From Verrucomicrobiales bacterium (GTDB lineage: Bacteria > Verrucomicrobiota > Verrucomicrobiia > Limisphaerales > UBA1100), in contig SYLI01000032.1 of assembly GCA_005809105.1 (NCBI GenBank), positions 62,001-126,000 of the forward strand: 64,000 bases of DNA, written 5' to 3'. The stretch's first letter is position 1. Each line of letters opens with the position of its first letter. A program made the translations under genes and the position numbers. Of this stretch, positions 38,053-46,608 are shown one piece after another. The notes below the pieces were generated by a model that made no database searches, had not been told where the DNA came from, and saw only the letters and a list, made by a program, of their open reading frames with translations.

Positions 38053-39255
38053 ATGCCGTCCATCGAACACACCGTGCGCGTCGCCTGGCGGCACCAGGTG
38101 CACTTCACGCAGGACGTGTTCCATGCCGACAACGCCCTGCTGCGCGACGTGCTGGCGAACGGCGAAACGCGCCCGCCCCGCAAGGTGCTGCTGGTGCTCG
38201 ACGAGTCGCTTTCAAAGGCGCGGCCCACGCTCGCGCGGCAGATCGAGGCGTATTTCAAGTCGCACGCCGACGCGCTCAAGCTCGTCTGCCCGCCGCTGGT
38301 GGTGGAAGGCGGCGAACGGGCGAAGAACGCCTACTTTCATGTTTCCGAAATCCACTCGCAGGTGGACCGCCATCACCTCGACCGGCATAGCTACCTGCTC
38401 TGCGTGGGAGGCGGCGCGCTCCTCGACATGGTGGGGCTGGCCGCCACCACCGCGCACCGCGGCATCCGCCATGTGCGCATTCCCACCACGACGCTCAGCC
38501 AGGCCGACTCGGGCGTCGGCGTCAAGAATGGCATCAATGCGTTTGGCAAAAAGAATTTCATCGGCACGTTCGCGCCCCCCTTTGCCGTCCTCAACGATTT
38601 CGGCCTGCTGGCCACACTGGATGCGCGGGACAAACGCGGCGGGTACGTCGAGGCCGTGAAGGTCGCCTGCATCCGCGACGGCGGGTTTTTTGCCGACATC
38701 GAGCGCGACGCCGACGCCCTGCGAAACTTTGAGCCCGGCGCCATGCAGCGCCTCATCCACCGGTGCGCGGCACTGCACCTGGAACACATCGCCAACGGGG
38801 GCGACCCCTTCGAGGCGGGCAGCGCGCGCCCGCTGGATTTTGGCCACTGGGCCGCGCACAAGCTCGAGCAGCTCTCCGAATACCGCCTGCGCCACGGCGA
38901 GGCGGTGGCCATCGGCATTGCCTTGGACGTGATCTACTCGCGGGGGATGGGACATCTTGCCCCCGCTGCGGCCGACCGGGTGCTGCGCCTGTTGGAGCGG
39001 CTGGGTTTCGCGCTATGGACCTCCGAGCTGCTGCATTCCAATGACGAGGGCCAAAGCGTGCTGCTCGATGGACTGGAGGAATTTCGCGAGCACTTGGGCG
39101 GCGAGCTCACCATCACGCTGCTTGCCGACATCGGCACGGGCTTTGAAGCCCATGCGATCAACCTGCCCTGCGTGAGGCAGTCGCTCCGCGAACTGGAGGC
39201 GCGCCACAAAGCCGGCGGGGAGGGCAGCAAGATCATCATTCCCGCGCATGGCTGA
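38053..39255 (+). CDS. eboD: Sugar-phosphate cyclase / 3-dehydroquinate-synthase-like, EboD type
   Basis: A 400-residue cytoplasmic enzyme. The NAD site is CVGGGALLDMVGLAAT, followed by RHVRIPTTTLSQADSGVGVK and NGINAFGKKNFIGTFAPPFA. Metal-ligand regions are YVEAVKVACIRDG (Glu), LDFGHWAAHKLE (His) and LRHGEAVAIGIALD (His). The VGVKNGINAFGKKN stretch is the hallmark I associate with EboD rather than AroB. The next gene resembles EboF. EboD belongs to the ebo (EDB) gene set found in some bacteria and algal plastids, linked in cyanobacteria to export of an indolic precursor to the periplasm. No eboA, B, C or E is in the window. The symbol is a homology call. Confidence 0.78.
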   Translation: MPSIEHTVRVAWRHQVHFTQDVFHADNALLRDVLANGETRPPRKVLLVLDESLSKARPTLARQIEAYFKSHADALKLVCPPLVVEGGERAKNAYFHVSEIHSQVDRHHLDRHSYLLCVGGGALLDMVGLAATTAHRGIRHVRIPTTTLSQADSGVGVKNGINAFGKKNFIGTFAPPFAVLNDFGLLATLDARDKRGGYVEAVKVACIRDGGFFADIERDADALRNFEPGAMQRLIHRCAALHLEHIANGGDPFEAGSARPLDFGHWAAHKLEQLSEYRLRHGEAVAIGIALDVIYSRGMGHLAPAAADRVLRLLERLGFALWTSELLHSNDEGQSVLLDGLEEFREHLGGELTITLLADIGTGFEAHAINLPCVRQSLRELEARHKAGGEGSKIIIPAHG

Positions 39256-40654
39256 GATGCGGCGCACGGCGGTCCTCAATCTGGTGGGCCTCACCGAATC
39301 GCTCTTGGGGCCGCGCATGCCCAGGCTGGCCCGATTTCGCGCACAGGGTGCCCTCTCGCGCATCGTGCCGGCGCTTCCGGCCCTCACCTGCACGGCGCAG
39401 TCCAACTATCTCACGGGGCAAACCGCCAGCGTACACGGCGTCGTTGCCAACGGCTGGTACAACAGGGAACTGGCGGAGGTGCAGTTTTGGAAGCAGTCCA
39501 ACCATCTGGTCACCGCGCCCAAAGTCTGGGAAAGCCTGCGCGCAAAGGCGCCCGGCTTCACCGTCGCCAAGCTTTTCTGGTGGTACAACATGTACTCCAG
39601 CGCCGACTGGTCGGTCACCCCGCGCCCCATGTACCCGGCCGACGGCCGCAAGCTTTTTGACATCTACGCGTGGCCTTACGGCGTGCGCGACGAGCTCAAG
39701 CGCGAACTGGGCGAGTTTCCCTTCGCGGGATTCTGGGGGCCGGCGGCAGGGTTGGATTCACCGCAGGGCCCGGCCGACGGTGCCACGCGCTGGATCGCCG
39801 CAGCCGCCCGGATCATCGAGCAGCGGCACCAGCCCACGCTCAACCTGGTGTACCTGCCGCACCTGGACTACAACCTGCAACGACTGGGCCCCGGCGACCC
39901 GCGAATCGACCGCGACCTTCGCCAAGCCGACGACATCGCCGGCGGGCTGATTGATTTCTTCCAAAGCCGCGGCGTGCGCGTGCTGGTGCTTTCCGAATAC
40001 GGCATCACGCCCGTTAAAAGGCCGGTGCACCTCAACCGGCGATTTCGCGAACAGAGATGGATCACGGTGAAGCAGGAGCTGGGGCTGGAGCTGCTCGACT
40101 GCGGCAACAGCAAGGCTTTCGCCGTGGCCGACCATCAGGTGGCGCACGTGTACATCAACGACCGCAGCATCGAAGGCAAGGTGCGCGCGCTGCTGGAGCA
40201 GACCGAGGGTGTGGCGCAAGTGCTGGGCGCGGCAGAGAAGCGGGCCGCGGGCCTGGATCATCCGCGCGCGGGCGACCTTGTCGCCATCGCGGAGGAGGAC
40301 GCGTGGTTCACCTACTATTACTGGCAGGATGACGCGCTCGCGCCGGACTTCGCCCGTTGCGTGGACATCCACCGCAAGCCCGGCTACGACCCTGCCGAAC
40401 TCTTTCTGGACCCCGCCATCCCGCTGGTGAAACTGAAAATCCTCCGGCGCCTGCTGCAGAAGAAACTGGGATTTCGCATGTTGATGGATGTGATCCCGCT
40501 CGACGCCTCGCTGGTACAGGGCTCGCACGGCTGCCGTCCGCGAAACCCCGCCGACTGGCCGGTGTTGCTGGCGGAGGACGCCGCGGCGCTGCCGCAGCCG
40601 CAGCTCGACTCGACTGAAGTCTTCGAGGTGATCGGGCGTCGGATTTTGGCCTGA
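39248..40654 (+). CDS. eboF: Alkaline-phosphatase-superfamily nucleotide pyrophosphatase, EboF-like
   Basis: A 468-residue phosphodiesterase/nucleotide pyrophosphatase of the alkaline phosphatase superfamily. It opens with VLNLVGLTESLLGPRMPRLA and the nucleophile region PALTCTAQSNYLTGQTASVH, then HGVVANGWYN, YLPHLDYNLQRLGP (metal ligands) and VLVLSEYGITPVKRPVHLNR. The start overlaps the eboD stop by 8 bp, and a second Met lies three codons in. No signal peptide is seen, so it is predicted cytoplasmic. Adjacent eboD-eboF genes fit part of an ebo cluster. A general phosphodiesterase is the fallback call. Confidence 0.75.
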   Translation: MAEMRRTAVLNLVGLTESLLGPRMPRLARFRAQGALSRIVPALPALTCTAQSNYLTGQTASVHGVVANGWYNRELAEVQFWKQSNHLVTAPKVWESLRAKAPGFTVAKLFWWYNMYSSADWSVTPRPMYPADGRKLFDIYAWPYGVRDELKRELGEFPFAGFWGPAAGLDSPQGPADGATRWIAAAARIIEQRHQPTLNLVYLPHLDYNLQRLGPGDPRIDRDLRQADDIAGGLIDFFQSRGVRVLVLSEYGITPVKRPVHLNRRFREQRWITVKQELGLELLDCGNSKAFAVADHQVAHVYINDRSIEGKVRALLEQTEGVAQVLGAAEKRAAGLDHPRAGDLVAIAEEDAWFTYYYWQDDALAPDFARCVDIHRKPGYDPAELFLDPAIPLVKLKILRRLLQKKLGFRMLMDVIPLDASLVQGSHGCRPRNPADWPVLLAEDAAALPQPQLDSTEVFEVIGRRILA

Positions 40655-40661
40655 TCTAAAA

Positions 40662-41909
40662 ATGAAACCCACCCTCTCATTCCTCTTGCTGATTCCCTTG
40701 ATCGCCAGCGCCGAGAACTGGCCCGCGTGGCGCGGTCCACGCAACGACGGCACCAGCACCGAGCAGCGCGCACCCGTGGAATGGAGTCCGACAAAAGGGG
40801 TGCGCTGGAAGGCGCCGCTGCCCGGCGGCGGCCATGCCTCGCCCATCGTGTGGGAGAACCGGGTGTTCACCGTCGCCGCGATTGCCGACACGCAGGGGCG
40901 CGATCTGATTTGTCTGGACGCACCCTCCGGGCGCAAGGTTTGGCAGGTCACGGTTCTCAAGTCGCCGCTCGAGCGCAAACACCGCGAGAACAGCCACGCC
41001 TCCAGCACCCCGGCCACGGACGGCGCGCTGGTTTATGTCGCCTTCCTGGACACTCAGGAAATGGTGGTGGCAGCCTATGATTTCCAGGGCAAGCAACGGT
41101 GGATGGTGCGGCCGGGCAGCTTCAAGAGTGTGCACGGCTTTTGCAGCTCGCCCACACTCTGGGGCGACAAGGTGATTGTAAATGGCGATCACGACGGCGA
41201 CTCGTACCTGGTGGCGCTGGACAAGGCGACGGGCAAGACGCTGTGGAAAACGGCGCGCCCCAACAAGACCCGCAGCTACTGCGCGCCCATCATCCGCCAG
41301 CTTTCCGGACGCACGCAGATGATTCTTTCTGGCGACCGCTCCATCGCCAGTTACGATCCCGACACGGGCAAGCCCCACTGGTACATCAATGGGCCCACGG
41401 AGCAGTTCGTCGCGTCGCTGGTGTACAATCCCAAGGCGGATCTGCTCTTCATGACCGGCGGTTTTCCCCAGCACCACCTGCTGGCACTGCGGCACGACGG
41501 CCGGGGCGAATTGGGCAACATCATGCACGTGCAGGAAACCGACCTGCCCCAAGTCGCCTGGCACCATACGCGGCCCAGCATGGTTTCGTATGTCCCCTCG
41601 CCCATCAGCGAAGGCGACTACTTTCTTGTCGTCTCCGACACCGGCCATGCCAACTGCTTCCTTGCCAAAACCGGCGAACCCCAATGGCAGGAAAAACTGG
41701 GCCCGCATCATGCCTCCATGGTGTCGGCCAATGGACTGGTGTACTTCACCAGCGACAGCGGGGTCACGACTGTGGTTCGGCCCGGCCCGAAGTACGATCT
41801 GGTCAGCCGCAACGAACTGGGCGAAGCCGTGTATGCCTCTGCTGCCATCAGCAACGGCTGCTTTTACCTCCGGGGCGACGCGCACCTCTATTGTATTGGC
41901 GCACCTTGA
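40662..41909 (+). CDS. PQQ-type beta-propeller protein (exported)
   Basis: A 415-residue protein with signal MKPTLSFLLLIPLIASAEN. The mature part begins WPAWRGPRNDGTS, a very common opening of PVC PQQ-like propeller proteins, and continues as seven or eight blades (LICLDAPSGRKVWQVTVL, VALDKATGKTLWKTARPN, IASYDPDTGKPHWYINGP, ASMVSANGLVYFTSDSG). The family is usually annotated as outer-membrane-assembly BamB-like or PQQ-binding; many members carry no cofactor. It starts 7 bp after the eboF stop, so it may be in the same transcript, although the functions differ. Confidence 0.88.
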   Translation: MKPTLSFLLLIPLIASAENWPAWRGPRNDGTSTEQRAPVEWSPTKGVRWKAPLPGGGHASPIVWENRVFTVAAIADTQGRDLICLDAPSGRKVWQVTVLKSPLERKHRENSHASSTPATDGALVYVAFLDTQEMVVAAYDFQGKQRWMVRPGSFKSVHGFCSSPTLWGDKVIVNGDHDGDSYLVALDKATGKTLWKTARPNKTRSYCAPIIRQLSGRTQMILSGDRSIASYDPDTGKPHWYINGPTEQFVASLVYNPKADLLFMTGGFPQHHLLALRHDGRGELGNIMHVQETDLPQVAWHHTRPSMVSYVPSPISEGDYFLVVSDTGHANCFLAKTGEPQWQEKLGPHHASMVSANGLVYFTSDSGVTTVVRPGPKYDLVSRNELGEAVYASAAISNGCFYLRGDAHLYCIGAP

Positions 41910-42047
41910 TGGGGGCTGGCCCGCTTTGTGCTAAGTCATCCCGCGTGGATTTGTCGGTTGCATTTGGTAATCCACGAGCTAGTTTGACATTGAATCGGTG
42001 CAAACAAGGTGATTAGCTCTGAACTGAGAGCAGCCAAAGTCGCCACT

Positions 42048-43586
42048 ATGAAAGCTCCCTCCCCTTCCTATGGCTTGGTCTTGGGACTCATTGCTGCCGC
42101 GCCCCTGATTTATGCGCAGCCCACCGTGGGTGGGCCGGGAGGATTCAATCCGGGAGGCGTTAGGCCAGGCGGTGTCCCCGGTGGAGTTGGAGGCTTTCCC
42201 GGCGCAGGTGGTGCCCCCGGCGGAGTGGGTGGAGTTCCCGGCGTGCCGGGTGCAGGCGGTTTTCCCGGAGCGGGCGGTGTCCCCGGTGGCATTGGAGGCT
42301 TTCCCGGCGCAGGTGGTGTCCCCGGTGGCATTGGAGGCTTCCCAGGCGCAGGTGGTGCCCCCGGTGGAATCGGAGGCTTTCCTGGCGGTGCTCCCGGTGG
42401 CATCCCCGGTGTCGGTGGTGCTCCCGGTGGAATCGGAGGATTTCCTGGCGGTGCTCCCGGTGGCGTCCCCGGTGTCGGTGGTGCTCCCGGTGGAATCGGA
42501 GGCTTTCCTGGCGGTGCCCCCGGTGGCGTCCCCGGTGTCGGTGGTGCTCCCGGTGGCGTTGGCGGAATTCCCGGAGTGCCCGGAGTGGGCGGTGCCCCCG
42601 GTGGCGTCCCCGGCGTAGGCGGCAATCCTGGAATGAACCCGGATCCGTTTGGTGGTGGTGTTCCTGGAGTCAATCCATTGCCTGGGGTCAACCCTCCCGG
42701 AGGGAATCCCCCACCAGCAGGAACTGGAAACCCGCCTCCCACAACTCAGCCCCCGGTGCCCACACCTCCCCCGCAGCCCGCTTACACCGATGAAGAAATT
42801 CGGGAGGCCATTCGCCTCCTGCGCGAACAGGTGAAGGTGTTCCGCGAACAGGCGGCGAAAGGCGACATGGTTTCCCAGCATAACCTGGGTGTGATGTACA
42901 CGCAGGGAATCGGCGTGCCGGTGAATTTTTCGGAAGCCTTCAGGTGGTTCGCTGCCGCCGCCGAACAAGGCATGCCACAGTCGCAATTCAACCTGGGGAT
43001 CGCCTATGCCATCGGGCAAGGCACCGACAAGAACCGGGTGCAGGCTTACAAGTGGTGGAATCTGTCCGCGGCGCAGGGTTTTCCGGAGGCTTCAAACTCG
43101 CGCGATAGCATCGCCAAGTACATGACCAGCCTGCAAATCCGCGACGCGCAGCGGATGTCCCGCGGTTTTCTTGAAAACCTGGAGCACGTCCAGCGGGTGC
43201 GCGAATTGCGCGAGCGGCGTCTCAACTCTGGCCTGGCCAAAAAACCTGCGCCGCCCACAGAGACAACCCAGCCTGATCCCACTTCTGGAACCGGCGGCAA
43301 CAACCCGGGCACGCCTCCCACCACTCCCGGAACCACGACACGCGCGCCACTTCCCACACCCGGAGGTGCAGGTGCTGCAGTGCCGCCCGCAAACACGGGC
43401 AATGGAGCCGCGCCTGCCCCGCTCCCGCCCAACCCCGTGGTGCCCCCGGCTGTGCTTCCGGCACCACCGGTGCCCGGTGCTCCGATTGGAGGCGCGCCTG
43501 CGCCGCTCATTGGACCAGGGGGGCTGCCCGTGCCGCCCGCTCCCGCACCTCCAGGGCTGCCTGCAGTTCCGCCTGCCGTTCCCTAG
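42048..43586 (+). CDS. Collagen-like Gly/Pro-rich protein with Sel1 repeats
   Basis: I start at MKAPSPSYGLVLGLIAAAPL (512 residues), a signal peptide; the track's GTG start 13 codons upstream lacks one. Residues of about 25-210 are Gly/Pro-rich in GGVPG/GGIGGFPGA units; three 63-bp copies of a 21-residue unit are visible at about 42391-42579. A Pro-rich linker follows, then two or three Sel1/TPR-like repeats (EQAAKGDMVSQHNLGVMYTQ, AAEQGMPQSQFNLGIAYAIG) and a Pro-rich tail. Sel1 repeats usually bind proteins. It ends 12 bp from the convergent FHA gene. No enzymatic domain is seen. Confidence 0.78.
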   Translation: MKAPSPSYGLVLGLIAAAPLIYAQPTVGGPGGFNPGGVRPGGVPGGVGGFPGAGGAPGGVGGVPGVPGAGGFPGAGGVPGGIGGFPGAGGVPGGIGGFPGAGGAPGGIGGFPGGAPGGIPGVGGAPGGIGGFPGGAPGGVPGVGGAPGGIGGFPGGAPGGVPGVGGAPGGVGGIPGVPGVGGAPGGVPGVGGNPGMNPDPFGGGVPGVNPLPGVNPPGGNPPPAGTGNPPPTTQPPVPTPPPQPAYTDEEIREAIRLLREQVKVFREQAAKGDMVSQHNLGVMYTQGIGVPVNFSEAFRWFAAAAEQGMPQSQFNLGIAYAIGQGTDKNRVQAYKWWNLSAAQGFPEASNSRDSIAKYMTSLQIRDAQRMSRGFLENLEHVQRVRELRERRLNSGLAKKPAPPTETTQPDPTSGTGGNNPGTPPTTPGTTTRAPLPTPGGAGAAVPPANTGNGAAPAPLPPNPVVPPAVLPAPPVPGAPIGGAPAPLIGPGGLPVPPAPAPPGLPAVPPAVP

Positions 43587-43598
43587 AGCAACCAGCGT

Positions 43599-44984
43599 TT
43601 ATGGGCGTGGCGCACGCGCGCGAAGAAAAGCGCCCAAGAGCTGTGCGTACTGCATAAAGAAGCAGAGATCCTCAAGCGCGTACTCAAAATCCTTTTTCGC
43701 CGAGTCCACCGTCAACAGGCCCACGGGTTCGTTCCCCATGCAGATGGGGGCGTACATTCCGCAGCATGCCGGCAGGCGAACGTCTGTGGCCGCGCCGGCT
43801 TTTTTCCAGCAAACCCCATGCCCACGCGCGATCGTCTCGCGGGCCAGGGCCGCACTCACGAAGGGTTTCAGTCCGGGGACATGCGCCTTGAGTACCAGCC
43901 TGCGCTGCGACACTTCCGCCAGAAACAGCGCCGACCGCTCCGCCGCAGGCAGCACCGTGAGGAGCAGGTTGGCGCCAGAGGCGCAGAGCGCATCAAAGTC
44001 CGCCGTCCCACCCAAATCGCGCGGCGCCAGGAGGAGCGTCCGGTAGTACCCGAGGGTCTTCTGCTTGTTGATGGTGTTGACTTCGAGCTCCGCCATGCGC
44101 GCGAATCTCGCCACCACCTGGATGTGCCCCAAAGGCTCCCCCTCCGTCGCAGGGGCCGAGGGACTCAAGCTTACAAAATCCTCCACCTTGAACACCGGGC
44201 ATGGCCCATCCACGGCCGCGGAGACTTCGGGCTTCGAATCGGGCAAGGGGCTGGTCTCCGCAGGCGCCTTGGGTGGTGCGACCCGCTTGGCTTGGGCGGG
44301 GCCGGGTACAAGCAGCTGCACGTGAAGCTGGGTTTCGCCAATCTGCACGATGTCCATCTTCGAAATTTTGGAGGGACCGGAAATGGGCGTCCCGTTGAGC
44401 ACCGTGCCGTGCCGGCTGCCGCGGTCCTCGACCCAAAGCTCGCCGTTCTCACACCACACCCGCGCGTGCACGCGCGACACGCTTGAGTCCTCGCTCAAAT
44501 CCACGTCCACGGCCTGCTCGGCATGCTTGCGCCCAATCGTCGCCTCGGACTTGGCCACCACCACGGCGCTTCGCTTGCCCTTGTGCTTGACCTCAAATGC
44601 CAGCTTGAGGCCGCCCGCCGGCAGCTCCGCACCCCCTCCTCCGCCCCGAACCACGGGCTGCGGCACCGGCGCGGTTTGCTCCGGCAGCGTGGCGAACACG
44701 CGCAAAACCGACTCGCCCACCTGAACCAGATCCTCCTCCCGCAGCGACCGCACCTGATGCAGCGGCTCTCCGTTCACCGACGTGCCCGTGCTGCTCTTGA
44801 GATCCTCGATGAACACCGCCCCATGCGCGATGAACACGCGCGCGTGCGCCCGCGAAACCGAATCGTCGGGCGTCAGGTCCACGTCCACCAGCCGAGCGCC
44901 GCCGGGCCGGCCGATGATGATTTCCGGCTTCTCAACCGCCACCAAGCGGTTGCCTTGCGACTGGCGGATTTCGACCTGGAACAT
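43599..44984 (-). CDS. FHA-FHA-GAF-like signalling protein
   Basis: A 461-residue soluble protein. FHA domain 1 (about 1-100) has IIGRPGGARLVDVDLTPDDS, SRAHARV and SSTGTSVNGEPL. FHA domain 2 (about 130-225) has TIGRKHAEQAVDVDLSEDSS, SRVHARV and SRHGTVLNGTPI. After a Pro/Ala linker the C-terminal 190 residues look like a GAF domain (PVGLLTVDSAKKDFEYALED). FHA domains bind phosphothreonine, so it probably docks on phosphorylated partners. The divergent gene at 45110 encodes an FHA-containing Ser/Thr kinase, a natural partner. It shares a 125-bp divergent promoter region with that gene. Confidence 0.88.
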   Translation of the reverse strand: MFQVEIRQSQGNRLVAVEKPEIIIGRPGGARLVDVDLTPDDSVSRAHARVFIAHGAVFIEDLKSSTGTSVNGEPLHQVRSLREEDLVQVGESVLRVFATLPEQTAPVPQPVVRGGGGGAELPAGGLKLAFEVKHKGKRSAVVVAKSEATIGRKHAEQAVDVDLSEDSSVSRVHARVWCENGELWVEDRGSRHGTVLNGTPISGPSKISKMDIVQIGETQLHVQLLVPGPAQAKRVAPPKAPAETSPLPDSKPEVSAAVDGPCPVFKVEDFVSLSPSAPATEGEPLGHIQVVARFARMAELEVNTINKQKTLGYYRTLLLAPRDLGGTADFDALCASGANLLLTVLPAAERSALFLAEVSQRRLVLKAHVPGLKPFVSAALARETIARGHGVCWKKAGAATDVRLPACCGMYAPICMGNEPVGLLTVDSAKKDFEYALEDLCFFMQYAQLLGAFLRARAPRP

Positions 44985-45109
44985 GGCGGCTTGGCCGGTT
45001 TGGTGGCCTCAAGCGTGGCCAGTCTTAAGTCAGTGCCCAAACTCAAGTCAATGTTGGAATCGGCTTGCCCGTCAGCGCTCTCTTGGTTTAGGGCTGCACC
45101 AGCACTCGC

Positions 45110-46519
45110 ATGAGCGCGCCCTCACTGATCATCACCGTCGCGCCCACTCCCGACCAGCCATCGGCGCAACTCACGCTGGGCGAGGGAATCCACCTAGTGG
45201 GGCGCGATCCGGATGCAGGGCTTTGCCTCCATTCGCCTTCGGTCTCGCGGCGCCACGCGCATCTGACGATTCGTGAGAACCAGATTGAATTGGAGGATCT
45301 GGGCAGCACCTCGGGCACGTTCGTGGACGGCGTGCCCCTCTCCGGGCGCGTGCCCGTGCAGCCGGGCCAGCGCGTGCAGTTCGGGATGGTGGAGGTGTCA
45401 TTGCAATGGCACCCGCACGCCGAGGGAGCGCCCTCGGGCCTGGTGGGACAGGGCCGGTTCCAGCTGCTGCGGCTCCTGGGGCGCGGAGGCCGCGGCCAGG
45501 TGTGGCAGGCGCAAGACCTCCAGCTTGCCGAACCGGTCGCCCTCAAGTTTCTGGCGCCGGAACTGGCGGCGGATCCGGCGGCACTGGCGGAACTCAGACG
45601 CGAGACGCAGAAGGGCCGGCGACTTTCCCATCCCCACATCATCCGCCTGCATGATCTGGTGCAGCCTCCGGGCGAGGCGGCATTCATTGCGCTCGAGTAC
45701 ATCGAGGGGATGGATCTTTCAAATATGCGCCTGCACCAGCCCCAAGAGCGGTTCACATGGGCGCTGCTGGAGCCGCTCGTGGCACAGTTGTGCGACGCGC
45801 TGGAATACGCGCACGCGCAGCAGGTGATCCACCGGGACATCAAACCCGCCAATCTGATTCTGGACATGCAGGGACGCGTAAAACTGGCGGACTTTGGCAT
45901 CGCCGCCACGATGGCCGACGCGCTGCAACGCACTACCATGACGCCCGACGGCAGCGGCACCGTGCTTTATATGAGCCCGCAGCAAATGCAGGGTGAGCCA
46001 CCCCAACCCACGGACGACCTCTACGCCTTGGGCGCCACGCTCTGCGAACTACTGACGGGCCGCCCGCCGTTTTACACCGGCGACATCTCCCGTCAGGTGC
46101 TGCAACGCGACGCGCCCCCCCTGGCCGCACAGCTCGCCGCGCAGCAATTGCCCGACGACGTACCCCAACACATCCACCGCCTCATCGACGCCTGCCTGTG
46201 CAAGGATGCGGGCGGGCGTCCCCAGTCGGCCGCCCAATTCAAGGCGTGGATGCTGCAAGATACCGCTGGTGCGACTGCGGAACCCAAGCCCGATGCCTCT
46301 GCCCATGGTGGCGCTTGGGAACGGGCTGAAGCTCAACTGCTGCGCCGCTTGCCCGCGTGGGTGCAGGGCTGGGCGCAACCTTTGCAAGCGCGCACACGCG
46401 AGGGCTGCACGGTGGCAGTCCTCGTCATTGCGTGGGTGGCGGTGGAGCTGGTGCTCTCACTGATCCTGAGATCGCATCCCTTCGAGTTTTTCGGCCATGG
46501 AATCTTCCGCCCGTTTTAG
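45110..46519 (+). CDS. FHA domain-containing Ser/Thr protein kinase, membrane-anchored
   Basis: A 469-residue protein: N-terminal FHA (about 18-95; LVGRDPDAGLCLHSPSVSRR, LGSTSGTFVDG), then a Hanks-type kinase domain (about 118-385). Visible kinase motifs are the Gly loop LGRGGRGQVWQA, VALKFL (Lys), VIHRDIKPANLIL (catalytic Asp), LADFGIAA (DFG), and GTVLYMSPQQMQGE in place of the usual APE. One C-terminal membrane segment follows (VAVLVIAWVAVELVLSLILR). All key catalytic residues appear present. It is divergent from an FHA-FHA-GAF protein that could read its phosphothreonines. The reversed order (FHA before kinase) with a C-terminal anchor is notable. Confidence 0.9.
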   Translation: MSAPSLIITVAPTPDQPSAQLTLGEGIHLVGRDPDAGLCLHSPSVSRRHAHLTIRENQIELEDLGSTSGTFVDGVPLSGRVPVQPGQRVQFGMVEVSLQWHPHAEGAPSGLVGQGRFQLLRLLGRGGRGQVWQAQDLQLAEPVALKFLAPELAADPAALAELRRETQKGRRLSHPHIIRLHDLVQPPGEAAFIALEYIEGMDLSNMRLHQPQERFTWALLEPLVAQLCDALEYAHAQQVIHRDIKPANLILDMQGRVKLADFGIAATMADALQRTTMTPDGSGTVLYMSPQQMQGEPPQPTDDLYALGATLCELLTGRPPFYTGDISRQVLQRDAPPLAAQLAAQQLPDDVPQHIHRLIDACLCKDAGGRPQSAAQFKAWMLQDTAGATAEPKPDASAHGGAWERAEAQLLRRLPAWVQGWAQPLQARTREGCTVAVLVIAWVAVELVLSLILRSHPFEFFGHGIFRPF

Positions 46520-46526
46520 CTTCCCC

Positions 46527-46561
46527 TTAAAAACAACACCGCCGCGGGAGCCCGCGGCGGT
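46527..46561 (-). terminator. Terminator of the peroxiredoxin gene
   Basis: A GC-rich hairpin (ACCGCCGCGG paired with CCGCGGCGGT, loop of 4) is followed on the minus strand by a U-rich stretch (TGTTGTTTTTAA). It lies 47 bp beyond the stop of the peroxiredoxin gene and also between that gene and the kinase gene converging from the left. The plus-strand side lacks a U tract, so it is assigned to the minus strand. Confidence 0.78.
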
Positions 46562-46608
46562 AAAGTCCTTTGAATGATTTCTGCGCGGCGTGCGCGCAAT
46601 GACCCAAG

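Noticed and set aside
41984-42016. TTGACA as a -35 box upstream of the collagen-like gene
   Set aside because: No acceptable -10 at 16-18 bp; the nearest AT-rich hexamer is 21 bp away.
42110-42742. 210-aa minus-strand Pro/Gly-rich ORF
   Set aside because: Antisense of the collagen-like repeat; low complexity keeps both strands open, but only the plus-strand frame has a signal peptide and Sel1 domains.
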